From: Neogemmobacter tilapiae
GTDB taxonomy: Bacteria; Pseudomonadota; Alphaproteobacteria; Rhodobacterales; Rhodobacteraceae
DNA length: 64,000 bases
NCBI RefSeq assembly: GCF_014652215.1
Contig: NZ_BMYJ01000013.1
Span: forward strand, 1 to 64,000
Direction: 5' to 3'
Part shown: piece by piece, positions 1 through 7,845 of the stretch
Layout: every line of letters starts with the position of its first letter
How positions within the stretch are numbered: position 1 is the stretch's first letter
Program-made: the position numbers and the translations under genes
The notes under the pieces: generated by a model
Told to the model about the DNA's origin: nothing
Seen by the model: only the letters and a program-made list of their open reading frames with translations
The model's database searches: none

Positions 1-57
1 TCAAATCTCAGTGGAAATTATGCGCCTACACGTGTCACTTCTCAGTGGAAATCAACA
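1..57. mobile_element. Probable right tip of an IS21-family element (partial)
   Basis: The 13-mer TCTCAGTGGAAAT occurs twice, at 6-18 and 40-52, 34 bases apart, and the stretch ends in ATCAACA at 57. Read on the minus strand it starts TGTTGATTTCCACTGAGA, which resembles the multiple terminal repeats beginning with TGT that are known from IS21-family elements. The element body would lie outside the window on the left. No transposase is visible here, so the family call rests only on repeat structure and recall of IS21 ends. Confidence 0.5.
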
Positions 58-60
58 GCC

Positions 61-525
61 ATGATTGAAGCAGCGGGCGTGCGGAGCGTTGATTTAAAGC
101 TAAGCATCGCAGAGGCCACTGCGGATGAATTGCTTGACGGACATGGGGGAGGCGGTGCGCTCGGCAACGTCTATAGGAGTGTTTGCGATGCGTTTAGTGG
201 TATCGCCGCAGCAGACGCCAACTTAGCGGCGCTTCGGGACGCGGATCAAGGCTCCGTTACGGTCTCAATCAATGTGGGTAAGGGAGATCTCTCAGCCGCT
301 AGCCACGCCCTAGATTATCTTGCCACCGAATTCGTCGAAGATGAAGATGCGGACGGCTATGTTATCCACCTTCGCAATAACATGAGAATCACGCCAACCG
401 AAATGTCGGTTCGAAAAAATGTTCGGCTAGAGGTTCAGGCAAACTCAGTGAGTGTTTTCCAAGCTTGGGAAGCTATGTCTGCCTATATGATAGAGTTGCA
501 CGAAAACGGTCAGTTGGAGGCCTGA
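61..525 (+). CDS. Unknown soluble protein, possibly 5'-truncated by the IS
   Basis: Open frame of 154 residues whose ATG lies four bases after the presumed IS tip. I do not recognise the family. The product is acidic, has no signal peptide or membrane segment, and shows alternating strand-like and helical stretches. One base separates its stop from the start of the next gene, so the two are probably cotranscribed and perhaps form a soluble/membrane pair. Base composition is less GC-rich than the core genes further right, which suggests transfer. Because the start abuts the IS end, the original gene may have been longer. Confidence 0.6.
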   Translation: MIEAAGVRSVDLKLSIAEATADELLDGHGGGGALGNVYRSVCDAFSGIAAADANLAALRDADQGSVTVSINVGKGDLSAASHALDYLATEFVEDEDADGYVIHLRNNMRITPTEMSVRKNVRLEVQANSVSVFQAWEAMSAYMIELHENGQLEA

Positions 526-526
526 G

Positions 527-1069
527 ATGGGCAAGGCTCGCAACAAGCCGACGATTGATTATCTGCGTCTACTCAAGCTCATCGTCGCGTTGATGGTGTC
601 CTGTACCGTTGGATATTTTCTACAGCCACTGATCAGCAATAACGAAGATGCCGTGAACGCGGTTGTGACCATTTTCTCAATTCTAGCAGGTTTTCTTATA
701 GCTGTAATCACGCTGATCGCTGAGCCCACGCTGAAGCAAGCCAAAAATTGGCAGGAATTGCAGATGATGAAGGCGACGGTTCAACGCAGGCTGTTCCGAC
801 AAAAATTGCTGTTCTTTCTCTATCTACTCACGCTCGGAGCAGCCTTAGGGATTTTCCTAGTTCCCGACACCCACATTGGCTTGCAATGCAGCCTTGAAGT
901 CGGGTTTCTGGGGCTTGCAACTTTTGTTTTTCTGGCTTCCTTCGAGCTCCCCGGATCACTCATGAAGATTCAAATGGACCGCTACGAGGCTGAAATGGAC
1001 GCAACCAAGCCTCAAATTTTACAGGATGCTGCAAAAATAGCCGCCGAATCGATCAACAAGCGAAAGTGA
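527..1069 (+). CDS. Unknown four-helix membrane protein
   Basis: The protein has 180 residues with hydrophobic segments at roughly 14-35, 43-66, 92-112 and 122-143, and charged linkers rich in Lys/Arg/Gln between the second and third helices (about 70-91). The C-terminal 35 residues are a charged helix. The family is not recognised. It starts one base after the preceding gene, so it is likely the membrane partner of that soluble protein. Composition is again lower in GC than the surrounding chromosome. It could be part of a small stress or defence module, but nothing in the sequence proves that. Confidence 0.65.
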   Translation: MGKARNKPTIDYLRLLKLIVALMVSCTVGYFLQPLISNNEDAVNAVVTIFSILAGFLIAVITLIAEPTLKQAKNWQELQMMKATVQRRLFRQKLLFFLYLLTLGAALGIFLVPDTHIGLQCSLEVGFLGLATFVFLASFELPGSLMKIQMDRYEAEMDATKPQILQDAAKIAAESINKRK

Positions 1070-1235
1070 TATGTTACTAATCCCAATAAATCGAAGTTCC
1101 ACCTTTTCCAGTGCCGGGATGGATCGAGTGGAGCCAAACAGATCAGCTTAGCACCGCATTTCTGATGGACGGTGCGATGTTATCTAAAGAATATATGTAG
1201 GTGGCCGCAGTCTTTCAGAATGTCTGGAGAAAGAA

Positions 1236-2498
1236 ATGGATAGATTCCGAGTGCCATTTAGGACAGCACCTATGATCAAAGGCCGCACCGAAGCCGCCTT
1301 TCGAAAAAGGATGGAAGAGGAAGAAGAGTTCTGGTCGCAGGAAAAATTCAGGGATCTGGATTACGTGATCAGCGCTCACAGCCCTCAGTCAGGACAATAT
1401 CAGGCGGCAATTTCTGCGCAAATCGTCGCGGCTCAGCAAGCAACTGATGACTTCGTGGAAGGCACCTTTAGGTCGGGTCGGTTTTTCCTAAGGCCACCGC
1501 GAAGCAGCACCCTTGGCAAAGCCATAGAAACCCTTGTTGAAAAGAGGCAAATTCAAGCCGCGAAGAACCTTCTATTAGCATTTTTCGTGGAAGAGCGAGT
1601 CTATGACGTACCTTTTGACAGCAATTCGCCGACAGCAGTTCAGTACCATTCCGGCCTTTCCATACTCTCGAACATCTTGCTCCAAGAGGGCCTAACAGCG
1701 GAGCAAATAGCGAAAAACCATACATTGCTTTCACGTGAAGAACTTAACGCCAGCATGCGAGCCTTTGGAGAAAATTTTGACGCCGCAATGAGTAAGCTCG
1801 AACATGACACTGCCCAATGCGATCGGCATATTCAGGGTGCGAACAGCAAGCATGAGGACTTTAAGGCCAAAGTGACTCTAAGATATCAGGAAGCTTATCG
1901 ATTGCACCAAGCAACCTTTAAAAATTGGCAGGATGAGTGGAAGAACCTCTACGCTTCGTATTCTGAAAAACTCAAACTTAGCTCTGCAGTCGAACTCTGG
2001 AAAACCCGATCATCAAACCACGGTGTTGCTGCCGGGATCTATCTATTCTTCTATGTCCTCGCTTTGGGTGGACTGGCGGCTTTGGCGCTTTATGCAGCGC
2101 GATACATCCTTCCTCAGCTCAACGACGCCTTCGGGCCGAGCTATTGCCCTCCCGAAACTCTCGAATGCCTCCCGGGTAGTCCAGCCAAGGCAATCGCCTA
2201 TACCGCTACCGCTCTACTCATCACGTCCCTTTGTCTATGGCTGGTTCGGACCTTGCATCGAGTATATCTGTCTAATCGGCATCTTAGCTTGAGCTTTGCC
2301 GAGAAGGCGACCTTTGCGAACAGCTATTTAGCCATGGTCAAGGATGGCTCAATACCAAAAGAACACGAAGCGATTATCTTGTCGGCACTTTTCAGGCCGA
2401 CGCAAGAAGGCATCATAAGAGACGATGATGGTGGCGTCTTTGATGTGTCGGCGGCCTCGATTTTGGCCAAAGCTCTCAGTAGCAGCAAACCACAGTGA
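1236..2498 (+). CDS. Large unknown protein with coiled coil and two membrane helices (DUF6161-like)
   Basis: The product has 420 residues. The N-terminal 180 are soluble and charged, about 190-250 look like a coiled coil (many Lys/Glu/Gln), and two membrane helices follow at roughly 265-290 and 320-340. They are separated by a Cys-containing loop. The C-terminal tail (RHLSLSF, then ILSALFRPTQEG and an acidic DDDGG) resembles a conserved tail I associate with DUF6161 proteins, which is recall only. The gene stands alone after a 166-base spacer in which I see no other feature. Lower GC than the core suggests acquisition together with the preceding two genes. Confidence 0.7.
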   Translation: MDRFRVPFRTAPMIKGRTEAAFRKRMEEEEEFWSQEKFRDLDYVISAHSPQSGQYQAAISAQIVAAQQATDDFVEGTFRSGRFFLRPPRSSTLGKAIETLVEKRQIQAAKNLLLAFFVEERVYDVPFDSNSPTAVQYHSGLSILSNILLQEGLTAEQIAKNHTLLSREELNASMRAFGENFDAAMSKLEHDTAQCDRHIQGANSKHEDFKAKVTLRYQEAYRLHQATFKNWQDEWKNLYASYSEKLKLSSAVELWKTRSSNHGVAAGIYLFFYVLALGGLAALALYAARYILPQLNDAFGPSYCPPETLECLPGSPAKAIAYTATALLITSLCLWLVRTLHRVYLSNRHLSLSFAEKATFANSYLAMVKDGSIPKEHEAIILSALFRPTQEGIIRDDDGGVFDVSAASILAKALSSSKPQ

Positions 2499-2560
2499 GG
2501 GGCATATCTTGACGACGGCAATCCTTGCTTCAACGTTGCGCTACTGCCATTCTTCCTTCC

Positions 2561-2887
2561 ATGGTCCAGAGAACCCCGCCCCAATATAAGACCGATGACG
2601 CGGCCTTTCCGGTGCGGCTTTACATTGTGGTTCCGGGGGACGGGCTTGGTAAGCTCATGGACGTGATCTACGATCGGCTGGTGCGAGAGCTGGGCCGAGG
2701 CGAGTTTGCTTGGCATAGTGGTGGCGCCTACGGCGCTCAGAATCGGGCCGCGATTTACTTCCGCCATCCGGCCGCCGCCGCTGCGCTGCTCGAGGCGATC
2801 CCAGAGATCAAGATCGCAGACGGCACAATGGCCAGCACCTATTCATCGCCGACCTTTCCTTTCGGTCGCCGAAGGGACGGCGAGTAG
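2561..2887 (+). CDS. Small unknown protein
   Basis: With the ATG at 2561 the product has about 108 residues (reading MVQRTPPQ); the frame is open from 2525, so a slightly earlier start is possible, but neither start has a clear ribosome binding site. The middle (FPVRLYIVVPGDG, then LMDVIYDRLV) has an alternating strand/helix pattern like a small alpha/beta fold. I do not recognise the family. The gene ends three bases before the YedK-type gene and is probably cotranscribed with it. Confidence 0.5.
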   Translation: MVQRTPPQYKTDDAAFPVRLYIVVPGDGLGKLMDVIYDRLVRELGRGEFAWHSGGAYGAQNRAAIYFRHPAAAAALLEAIPEIKIADGTMASTYSSPTFPFGRRRDGE

Positions 2888-2890
2888 GCA

Positions 2891-3601
2891 ATGTGCGGAC
2901 GCTTCAACCTGGCGGGACTATCGTGGCCGGAACTCTGGCATCTGATGAATGATGGCACCGCGCCTGCCGGTTGGGATAGCGGGCGCAACGTCCAGATCCC
3001 GCAAAGCTACAATGTGGCCCCCACGCAGGACGTGCCCTTTGTCCACCTCCTACGCGACCGGGCGGGCGAACTGCATGGCGAGATGGCGCGCTGGGGCTTG
3101 ATCCCCGGGTGGTTCAAGAAGCCTATCAAAGAGTGGAAGGCCAACACCATCAATGCGCGGGTCGAGACGGTGGCCGAGGCCCCCTCCTACCGCGACGCCT
3201 ATCGCAAGGGGCGCTGCCTTGTGCCGATGGCGGGGTATTTCGAATGGTCCACCATGACAGCCACTAAGCGGGCCTATTATATCAAGCACCGGGTCGAGCT
3301 TGGCATTCTGGTTGCGGGTCTCTTCACCGAGGTCCGCTTGCCCGACTTCAGCGGGCCGACCTGCGCGATCCTGACCGAAGAGGCTAAAGGCCAGCTCGCC
3401 AAGATCCATGACCGCCAGCCCGTGATCCTGACGCGCGAGGCGGCGCGGATGTGGCTGGACGGCAAGCCCATCGAAGACATCCCCCGCCTGCCGGTCGAGC
3501 TGCTGCAATTGACACGGGTGAGCGGGAAGGTGGGGTCATGGAAGGCGCAAGGGCCAGACCTGATCAAGCCGGTTGAAGGGGATGTTGAAGAGGGCGTTTA
3601 A
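2891..3601 (+). CDS. yedK: SRAP-family abasic-site processing protein (YedK/HMCES type)
   Basis: The 236-residue product begins MCGRFNLA; once the initiator Met is removed, Cys2 is the catalytic residue that forms a thiazolidine crosslink with abasic sites in single-stranded DNA. Further family marks are the NTINARVET stretch (Asn and Arg contacting DNA), the GYFEW motif with the conserved Glu, and HDRQPVIL containing the active-site His. Length and motif order are normal for the family. It protects single-stranded abasic DNA at forks. The gene follows the small unknown gene directly. The N-terminal motif fixes the start. Confidence 0.93.
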   Translation: MCGRFNLAGLSWPELWHLMNDGTAPAGWDSGRNVQIPQSYNVAPTQDVPFVHLLRDRAGELHGEMARWGLIPGWFKKPIKEWKANTINARVETVAEAPSYRDAYRKGRCLVPMAGYFEWSTMTATKRAYYIKHRVELGILVAGLFTEVRLPDFSGPTCAILTEEAKGQLAKIHDRQPVILTREAARMWLDGKPIEDIPRLPVELLQLTRVSGKVGSWKAQGPDLIKPVEGDVEEGV

Positions 3602-3822
3602 CACCCCTTCAAACTGCCCAGCACCAACCGCGTTTGAAAAACACTCTGCTGCCAACTCTGCTGTCAAATCCTGCCAACTCCGGTGGCGAGCTACAACAAC
3701 CATAGAACGGCAGACACCCGGACTTACCCACAGAAGAATTTCCTTTACAGGATTCCCTTCGTCCTTCACCATATCTAGTAAGGGTCAACACTGGCGAACG
3801 CTGATCCTTGCCAGACTTACAG

Positions 3823-3850
3823 CCTGTAGGGGCCAACTGGCCAGTACAGG
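3823..3850. promoter_or_regulatory. Inverted repeat just upstream of the YbjN gene
   Basis: CCTGTA at 3823-3828 pairs with TACAGG at 3845-3850, and GGCC at 3831-3834 pairs with GGCC at 3839-3842 around an AACT loop, with a two-by-two internal mismatch. The structure ends a few bases before the candidate start codons of the next gene, so it could be an operator or an mRNA hairpin affecting initiation. The rest of the gap 3602-3822 shows no convincing gene. Confidence 0.4.
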
Positions 3851-3869
3851 CTTCATGATGGGGCCGGGT

Positions 3870-4373
3870 ATGTCGTTAAGCGAAGATTTTCTGCAATCGG
3901 ACGACCTTCACCCGATTGATATCGCCGAAAGTCTGGCCGAGTTCAACGATTGGGAATTTGACCGGCTGACCGAAGACCAGATTGCCATGTCGGTCGAAGG
4001 ACAGTGGCGGACCTATTCGCTGACCCTTGCGTGGTCGGGCCATGACGAAACCCTGCGCCTGATCTGCACCTTTGAAATGGAACCGCCCGAGGGGCGGATG
4101 GGCGAGTTGTATGACGTGCTGAACCGGGTGAATGACTCGGTCTGGACCGGGGCCTTCACCTATTGGGCCGATCAGCGGCTGATGGTCTGGCGCTATGGTC
4201 TGGTGCTTTCGGGTGGGCAAATGGCCGGGCCGGAACAGCTTGACCGGCTGATTGGCAGCGCCGTGACGGCGGCAGAACGGTTTTATCCCGCCTTTCAACT
4301 GGTGGCTTGGGCTGACAAAACGCCGGCGCAGGCGATGCAGGTGGCCATTGCCGAGGCTTATGGTCGCGCCTGA
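3870..4373 (+). CDS. YbjN domain-containing protein
   Basis: The 167-residue product (reading MSLSEDFL) matches the YbjN/CesT-like alpha+beta fold by its pattern of strands separated by Trp/Tyr-rich turns and the central YDVLNRVN helix. Family members are often called sensory-transduction regulators, but the biochemical role is not established. The frame extends upstream to 3573 and offers ATGs at 3855 and 3858. I chose 3870 because the GC-rich purine stretch 3860-3868 could act as ribosome binding site and the protein then begins near the conserved part; 3855 remains possible. Confidence 0.8.
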   Translation: MSLSEDFLQSDDLHPIDIAESLAEFNDWEFDRLTEDQIAMSVEGQWRTYSLTLAWSGHDETLRLICTFEMEPPEGRMGELYDVLNRVNDSVWTGAFTYWADQRLMVWRYGLVLSGGQMAGPEQLDRLIGSAVTAAERFYPAFQLVAWADKTPAQAMQVAIAEAYGRA

Positions 4374-4391
4374 TGTAAAGCACGCTTGACA
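4374..4391. promoter_or_regulatory. Operator-like inverted repeat 1 (overlaps a -35 box)
   Basis: TGTAAAGCACGCTTGACA is an inverted repeat of form TGTAAAG-N4-CTTTACA with a single mismatch. Its right arm contains TTGACA (4386-4391), a consensus -35 hexamer, so a protein bound here would block RNA polymerase. It matches the second copy at 4411-4428. Confidence 0.7.
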
Positions 4392-4410
4392 TCAGGCGGC
4401 GCAGCAATCA

Positions 4411-4428
4411 TGTAAAGGTAGCTTTACA
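4411..4428. promoter_or_regulatory. Operator-like inverted repeat 2 (overlaps the -10 region)
   Basis: TGTAAAGGTAGCTTTACA has perfect 7-base arms and a 4-base spacer. It starts 37 bases after the first copy, covers the expected -10 area, and ends one base before the GGAGG ribosome binding site (4430-4434). The XRE regulator encoded by the second gene of the transcript is the obvious candidate to bind both sites. Confidence 0.75.
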
Positions 4429-4439
4429 CGGAGGCGCAA

Positions 4440-4880
4440 ATGTCAGGATTCGAAAAATTGCATCTTTGGGGGCTGGGCCTGCTGGTCCTCGCCTATGGGG
4501 TATTCGTTCTGGTGATGACCGATGGCGGACAACTGGCCAGCCAAACGCCGGGGCGGATTTTGACCATTCTCTTGGTCTATCTGGTCGTCGTGGGCTTGGC
4601 CTTAGGCACGCTGTTTGTGCGCGGGTTGGAAGGGCGGACCCAACCCGACGAACGCGAAAGCGCGATTGACGGGCGGGGCGAAAGGGCGGGCTACTACGGC
4701 GTGGAAACCGGCCTGGCGGTGCTGATGCTCCTGGTTCTGGCCGATGCTTGGGGCAGTGGCATCCTCGGTTCCTTCCGTTTGGATCGGCCCGAGGCAGTGG
4801 TTTTCGCCTTGGTCACGGTTTCCACCATCGGCGGCATCTGCCGCTTTCTGGCAGGCTGGCGGGCGGCGCGGGTATCATGA
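4440..4880 (+). CDS. Unknown four-helix membrane protein cotranscribed with an XRE regulator
   Basis: The protein has 146 residues with hydrophobic helices at about 10-28, 36-58, 86-105 and 115-133. A charged cytoplasmic-type loop (RTQPDERESAIDGRGE) lies between the second and third helix. This layout, with a helix-turn-helix gene directly behind it, is common in small self-regulated membrane-protein modules, whose function is generally unknown. A clear GGAGG precedes the ATG by five bases. The stop overlaps the next start (ATGA), so translation is coupled. Confidence 0.8.
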   Translation: MSGFEKLHLWGLGLLVLAYGVFVLVMTDGGQLASQTPGRILTILLVYLVVVGLALGTLFVRGLEGRTQPDERESAIDGRGERAGYYGVETGLAVLMLLVLADAWGSGILGSFRLDRPEAVVFALVTVSTIGGICRFLAGWRAARVS

Positions 4881-5092
4881 GCCTGCAAAACCGTCTGCGC
4901 GACATCCGCACCCAAAGGGGCGAAACACAGGCCGATCTGGCGGGGGCGCTGGGCGTTTCCCGCCAGACGGTGATCAGTCTGGAAGGCGGGCGCTATGCGC
5001 CATCCTTGGAACTGGCTCTGAAAATTGCGGGGCATTACGGCCAGACCGTCGAAAGCCTCTTTTGGCTGGCGCCCGACGCGGGCCTTGCCTAA
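4877..5092 (+). CDS. XRE-family transcriptional regulator
   Basis: A compact 71-residue helix-turn-helix protein: RLRDIRTQRGETQADLAG forms the first helices and GVSRQTVISLEGGRYAPS is the recognition helix and turn typical of the Cro/C1 family. There is almost nothing beyond the HTH, so it probably binds DNA as a dimer without a ligand domain. The start ATG overlaps the stop of the membrane-protein gene. I infer that it represses its own operon through the duplicated TGTAAAG-N4-CTTTACA sites upstream. Confidence 0.9.
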   Translation: MSLQNRLRDIRTQRGETQADLAGALGVSRQTVISLEGGRYAPSLELALKIAGHYGQTVESLFWLAPDAGLA

Positions 5093-5114
5093 CGTGGCCC
5101 CAACACGGGGGCGG

Positions 5115-5918
5115 ATGATGCAAGATCAGATCAACGAAAATGGCTTGGTGCTTTTGGGCTGCGGCAAGATGGGCTCGGCTATGCTGGAAGGCTGGCTGAA
5201 ACAGGGGATCGCTGCGCAGGCGGTCCATGTCATCGAACCCCACCCCAGCGATTGGCTGCGGGCGACGGGCGTTCACCTGAACGCGCCCTTGCCCAAGGCC
5301 CCCGCTGTCGCCCTGATCGCCGTCAAACCCCAGATGATGGGCCAGGCCCTGCCCGCGCTTCAGGGCTTTGCGGGCGGCTCGACCCTGTTCCTGACCATCG
5401 CCGCAGGCACCACCATTGCCACCTATGAACAGGCGCTTGGCGCGGGCACCCGCATCGTCCGCGCCATGCCCAACACCCCCGCCGCCGTGGCGCGCGGCAT
5501 CACCGCGATTGTCGGCAACAAAGGCGCGACCGAGGCTGACCTGAACCTCGCCGAAGGCCTGCTTGCGGCGGTGGGGCAGGTGGTCCGCCTGCAAGGCGAA
5601 CACCAAATGGACGCCGTCACCGCCCTCTCCGGCTCCGGCCCCGCCTATGTCTTCCACATGATCGAAGCGATGGCCAAGGCAGGTCAGGCTGAAGGCCTCG
5701 CCCCCGACCTCGCCATGCAACTCGCCCGCGCCACGGTGTCCGGTGCCGGTGAACTCGCCCACCAGTCGCCCGAAACCGCCGAACAACTCCGCATCAACGT
5801 CACTTCCCCCGGCGGCACCACCGCCGCAGGGCTTTCCGTCCTGATGTCCGAACTCACCGACCTTATGACCCGCACCGTCCATGCGGCGGCCGAACGCGGG
5901 CGGGAACTTGGCAAATGA
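5115..5918 (+). CDS. proC: Pyrroline-5-carboxylate reductase
   Basis: 267 residues when started at 5115 (MMQDQINENG). The N-terminal Rossmann fold shows LLGCGKMGSAM for NADPH binding, followed by AVKPQMM and the family signature region VRAMPNTPAAV; the C-terminal helical dimer domain carries LSGSGPAYVF and TSPGGTTAAGL. These are diagnostic for ProC, which reduces pyrroline-5-carboxylate to proline. The stop overlaps the next start (ATGA), making it first in a four-gene run of proC, csaA, a hydroxyacid dehydrogenase and a sulfotransferase. Upstream in-frame sequence lies in the end of the XRE gene and is unlikely to be translated. Confidence 0.95.
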   Translation: MMQDQINENGLVLLGCGKMGSAMLEGWLKQGIAAQAVHVIEPHPSDWLRATGVHLNAPLPKAPAVALIAVKPQMMGQALPALQGFAGGSTLFLTIAAGTTIATYEQALGAGTRIVRAMPNTPAAVARGITAIVGNKGATEADLNLAEGLLAAVGQVVRLQGEHQMDAVTALSGSGPAYVFHMIEAMAKAGQAEGLAPDLAMQLARATVSGAGELAHQSPETAEQLRINVTSPGGTTAAGLSVLMSELTDLMTRTVHAAAERGRELGK

Positions 5919-6247
5919 TCACCTACGACGATTTTGAAAAAGTCGACATCCGCGTCGGCCGCATCACCCGCGCCGAACCCTTCCCCGAGGCCCGCAAACC
6001 CGCCATCAAGCTTTGGGTCGATTTCGGCGAAGGCATCGGCGAAAAACGCTCCTCCGCCCAGATCACCAAGCACTACACGCCCGAAACACTCATCGGCCGT
6101 CAGGTGCTGGCCGTCGTCAACTTCCCCCCCCGCCAGATCGGCAAGGTCATGTCCGAGGTTTTGGTTCTGGGTGTCCCCGATGCCGAGGGAGAGGTCGTCC
6201 TCATCGGTCCCGGCCATGATGTCCCCCTAGGAGGAAAACTCTTCTGA
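5915..6247 (+). CDS. csaA: CsaA-type tRNA-binding domain protein
   Basis: 110 residues forming a single EMAP-II/OB-fold tRNA-binding domain: DIRVGRITRAEPFP at the N-terminus, then ARKPAIKLWVDFG, SSAQITKHYTPE and VLVLGVPDAEG. This matches stand-alone CsaA/YgjH proteins in size and motif order. Such proteins bind tRNA and have been linked to chaperone-like effects on protein export, but the role here is not shown by the sequence. It overlaps proC by four bases and shares its stop A with the next ATG (TGATG), indicating tight translational coupling. Confidence 0.93.
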   Translation: MITYDDFEKVDIRVGRITRAEPFPEARKPAIKLWVDFGEGIGEKRSSAQITKHYTPETLIGRQVLAVVNFPPRQIGKVMSEVLVLGVPDAEGEVVLIGPGHDVPLGGKLF

Positions 6248-7197
6248 TGCAAAAGCTGCTCATCACCCGCCGCCTGCCGGATTCCGTTCTCGCCCGTGCC
6301 GCCACCCGTTTCGACGTCACCCTCCGCGACAGCATTGATCCGCTGACCCCCGATGAACTTCGTTCCTCGCTCCGCGATTACGATGCCGTCCTGTGTTCCT
6401 TGGGCGACCGCTATCAGCCCGATGTCTTTGCCGACACCCCCGCCCCCCGCGCCCGAATCCTCGCCAACTTCGGCGTCGGATACAACCACATCGACGCCGT
6501 GGCCGCCCGCGCTGCGGGGTTAGAGGTCACGAACACCCCCGGCACCGTCACCGACGCCACCGCCGACACCGCCCTGACCCTCCTCCTCATGACCGCCCGC
6601 CGCGCGGGCGAAGGCGAACGCATCCTCCGCGCCGGTCAGTGGAAGGGTTGGGGCCCCGTCGAAATGCTGGGCACCCATGTCACTGGCAAAACCGTCGGCA
6701 TCATCGGCCTAGGCCGCATCGGCAAGGCCATCGCCAAACGCTGCCATTACGGCTTTGGCATGGACGTCATTTTCCACAACCGCTCCACCGTCGCCGACCC
6801 CGGCTTGCCCGCCCGCCAACTTCCCCTGACCCAAGTCATGCAGGCCGATTTCGTCGTTGTTGTCGTCCCCGGCTCGAAAGAAACCTGGCACATGATCAAC
6901 GCCGAAGTGCTGGCCATGATGAAACCCAAGGGCATTTTCATCAACATCAGCCGCGGCGATGTCGTCGATGAACCCGCCCTTGTCGCCGCCCTGCAAAACG
7001 GCCAGATCGCGGGTGCAGGCCTCGATGTCTATGAATTCGAACCCAAGGTTCCCCCCGAACTCATCGCCATGGAAAACGTCACCCTCCTGCCCCATCTGGG
7101 CACAGCGGCGCTGGAAGTGCGCGAGGCGATGGGCATGATGGCCGTCGACAACCTCTTCGCCCATCTCGATGGCCAACCCTGCCCGAACCGGGTCTAG
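6247..7197 (+). CDS. D-2-hydroxyacid dehydrogenase (glyoxylate/hydroxypyruvate reductase type)
   Basis: 316 residues with the D-isomer hydroxyacid dehydrogenase arrangement: an N-terminal substrate domain with NFGVGYNHID, then the NAD(P) Rossmann motif GIIGLGRIGKAIA. The catalytic Arg is in NISRGDVVDE, the Glu in the DVYEFEPKVPP region and the His in LLPHLGTA. The GYNHID form and length are usual for D-glycerate dehydrogenases (GyaR-like). Likely reaction: NAD(P)H-dependent reduction of glyoxylate or hydroxypyruvate. The exact substrate cannot be read from sequence. Many codons end in C, unlike the neighbouring genes on either side. Confidence 0.9.
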   Translation: MQKLLITRRLPDSVLARAATRFDVTLRDSIDPLTPDELRSSLRDYDAVLCSLGDRYQPDVFADTPAPRARILANFGVGYNHIDAVAARAAGLEVTNTPGTVTDATADTALTLLLMTARRAGEGERILRAGQWKGWGPVEMLGTHVTGKTVGIIGLGRIGKAIAKRCHYGFGMDVIFHNRSTVADPGLPARQLPLTQVMQADFVVVVVPGSKETWHMINAEVLAMMKPKGIFINISRGDVVDEPALVAALQNGQIAGAGLDVYEFEPKVPPELIAMENVTLLPHLGTAALEVREAMGMMAVDNLFAHLDGQPCPNRV

Positions 7198-7200
7198 CCG

Positions 7201-7845
7201 ATGATCTTGTCGCGGGGGCGGAAATATCTGTTCCTGCATGTGCCGAAAACCGGCGGCACCGCCCTCACCCTCGCCCTTGAGGCGCGGGCGATGAAGGATG
7301 ACATTATCGTCGGCGACACCCCCAAGGCCCGCGCAAGGGCTGCAAGGCAAAAGCACCTGCAAACCAAAGGGCGCCTTTGGAAACATTCCACCCTTGCCGA
7401 CCTCGACGGGCTGGTCTCCCCCAACGATGACCTCTTCCTTGTTACCCTCGTCCGCAACCCTTGGGACCGCGTTGTCAGCCTGTATCACTGGGCCAAAACG
7501 CAACCCTTTTCCCATCCCCTCATCAAACTGGCCAAGACGCAGGATTTTTCCGGCTTTCTGAACGCCCCCCTGACTGCCGATCTTCTGGCCCGCAATCCCC
7601 TGCGCAAGCATCTGACCGACAGCACCGGACAGCAACGCCCCGCCCTGATCGCAAGGCTGGAACAGCCCCAAGACCTTGCCCCCTTCGAAACCCATCTTGG
7701 CTTTGCCCTGCTTCCCCTGCCACGCGCCAATGAAAGCGCAAGGCCAAGGGATTGGCGCGGATATTACACCGACGCCGATGCCGCCCTTCTGGCCCGGCTT
7801 TGCGCCGAGGATATCGCCCGCTTCGGCTATACCTTCGACGGCTAG
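7201..7845 (+). CDS. Sulfotransferase family 2 protein
   Basis: 214 residues. The N-terminal FLHVPKTGGTAL is the PAPS 5'-phosphosulfate-binding loop, and VRNPWDRVVSLYHW is the 3'-phosphate-binding motif. This pairing is typical of type 2 (heparan/chondroitin-like) sulfotransferases, which in Rhodobacterales are often scattered single genes. The acceptor is unknown, possibly an exopolysaccharide or a small hydroxylated molecule. The gene begins three bases after the dehydrogenase stop. Its TAG stop interlocks with the stop of the convergent cupin gene in the shared tetramer CTAG (7842-7845). Confidence 0.88.
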   Translation: MILSRGRKYLFLHVPKTGGTALTLALEARAMKDDIIVGDTPKARARAARQKHLQTKGRLWKHSTLADLDGLVSPNDDLFLVTLVRNPWDRVVSLYHWAKTQPFSHPLIKLAKTQDFSGFLNAPLTADLLARNPLRKHLTDSTGQQRPALIARLEQPQDLAPFETHLGFALLPLPRANESARPRDWRGYYTDADAALLARLCAEDIARFGYTFDG

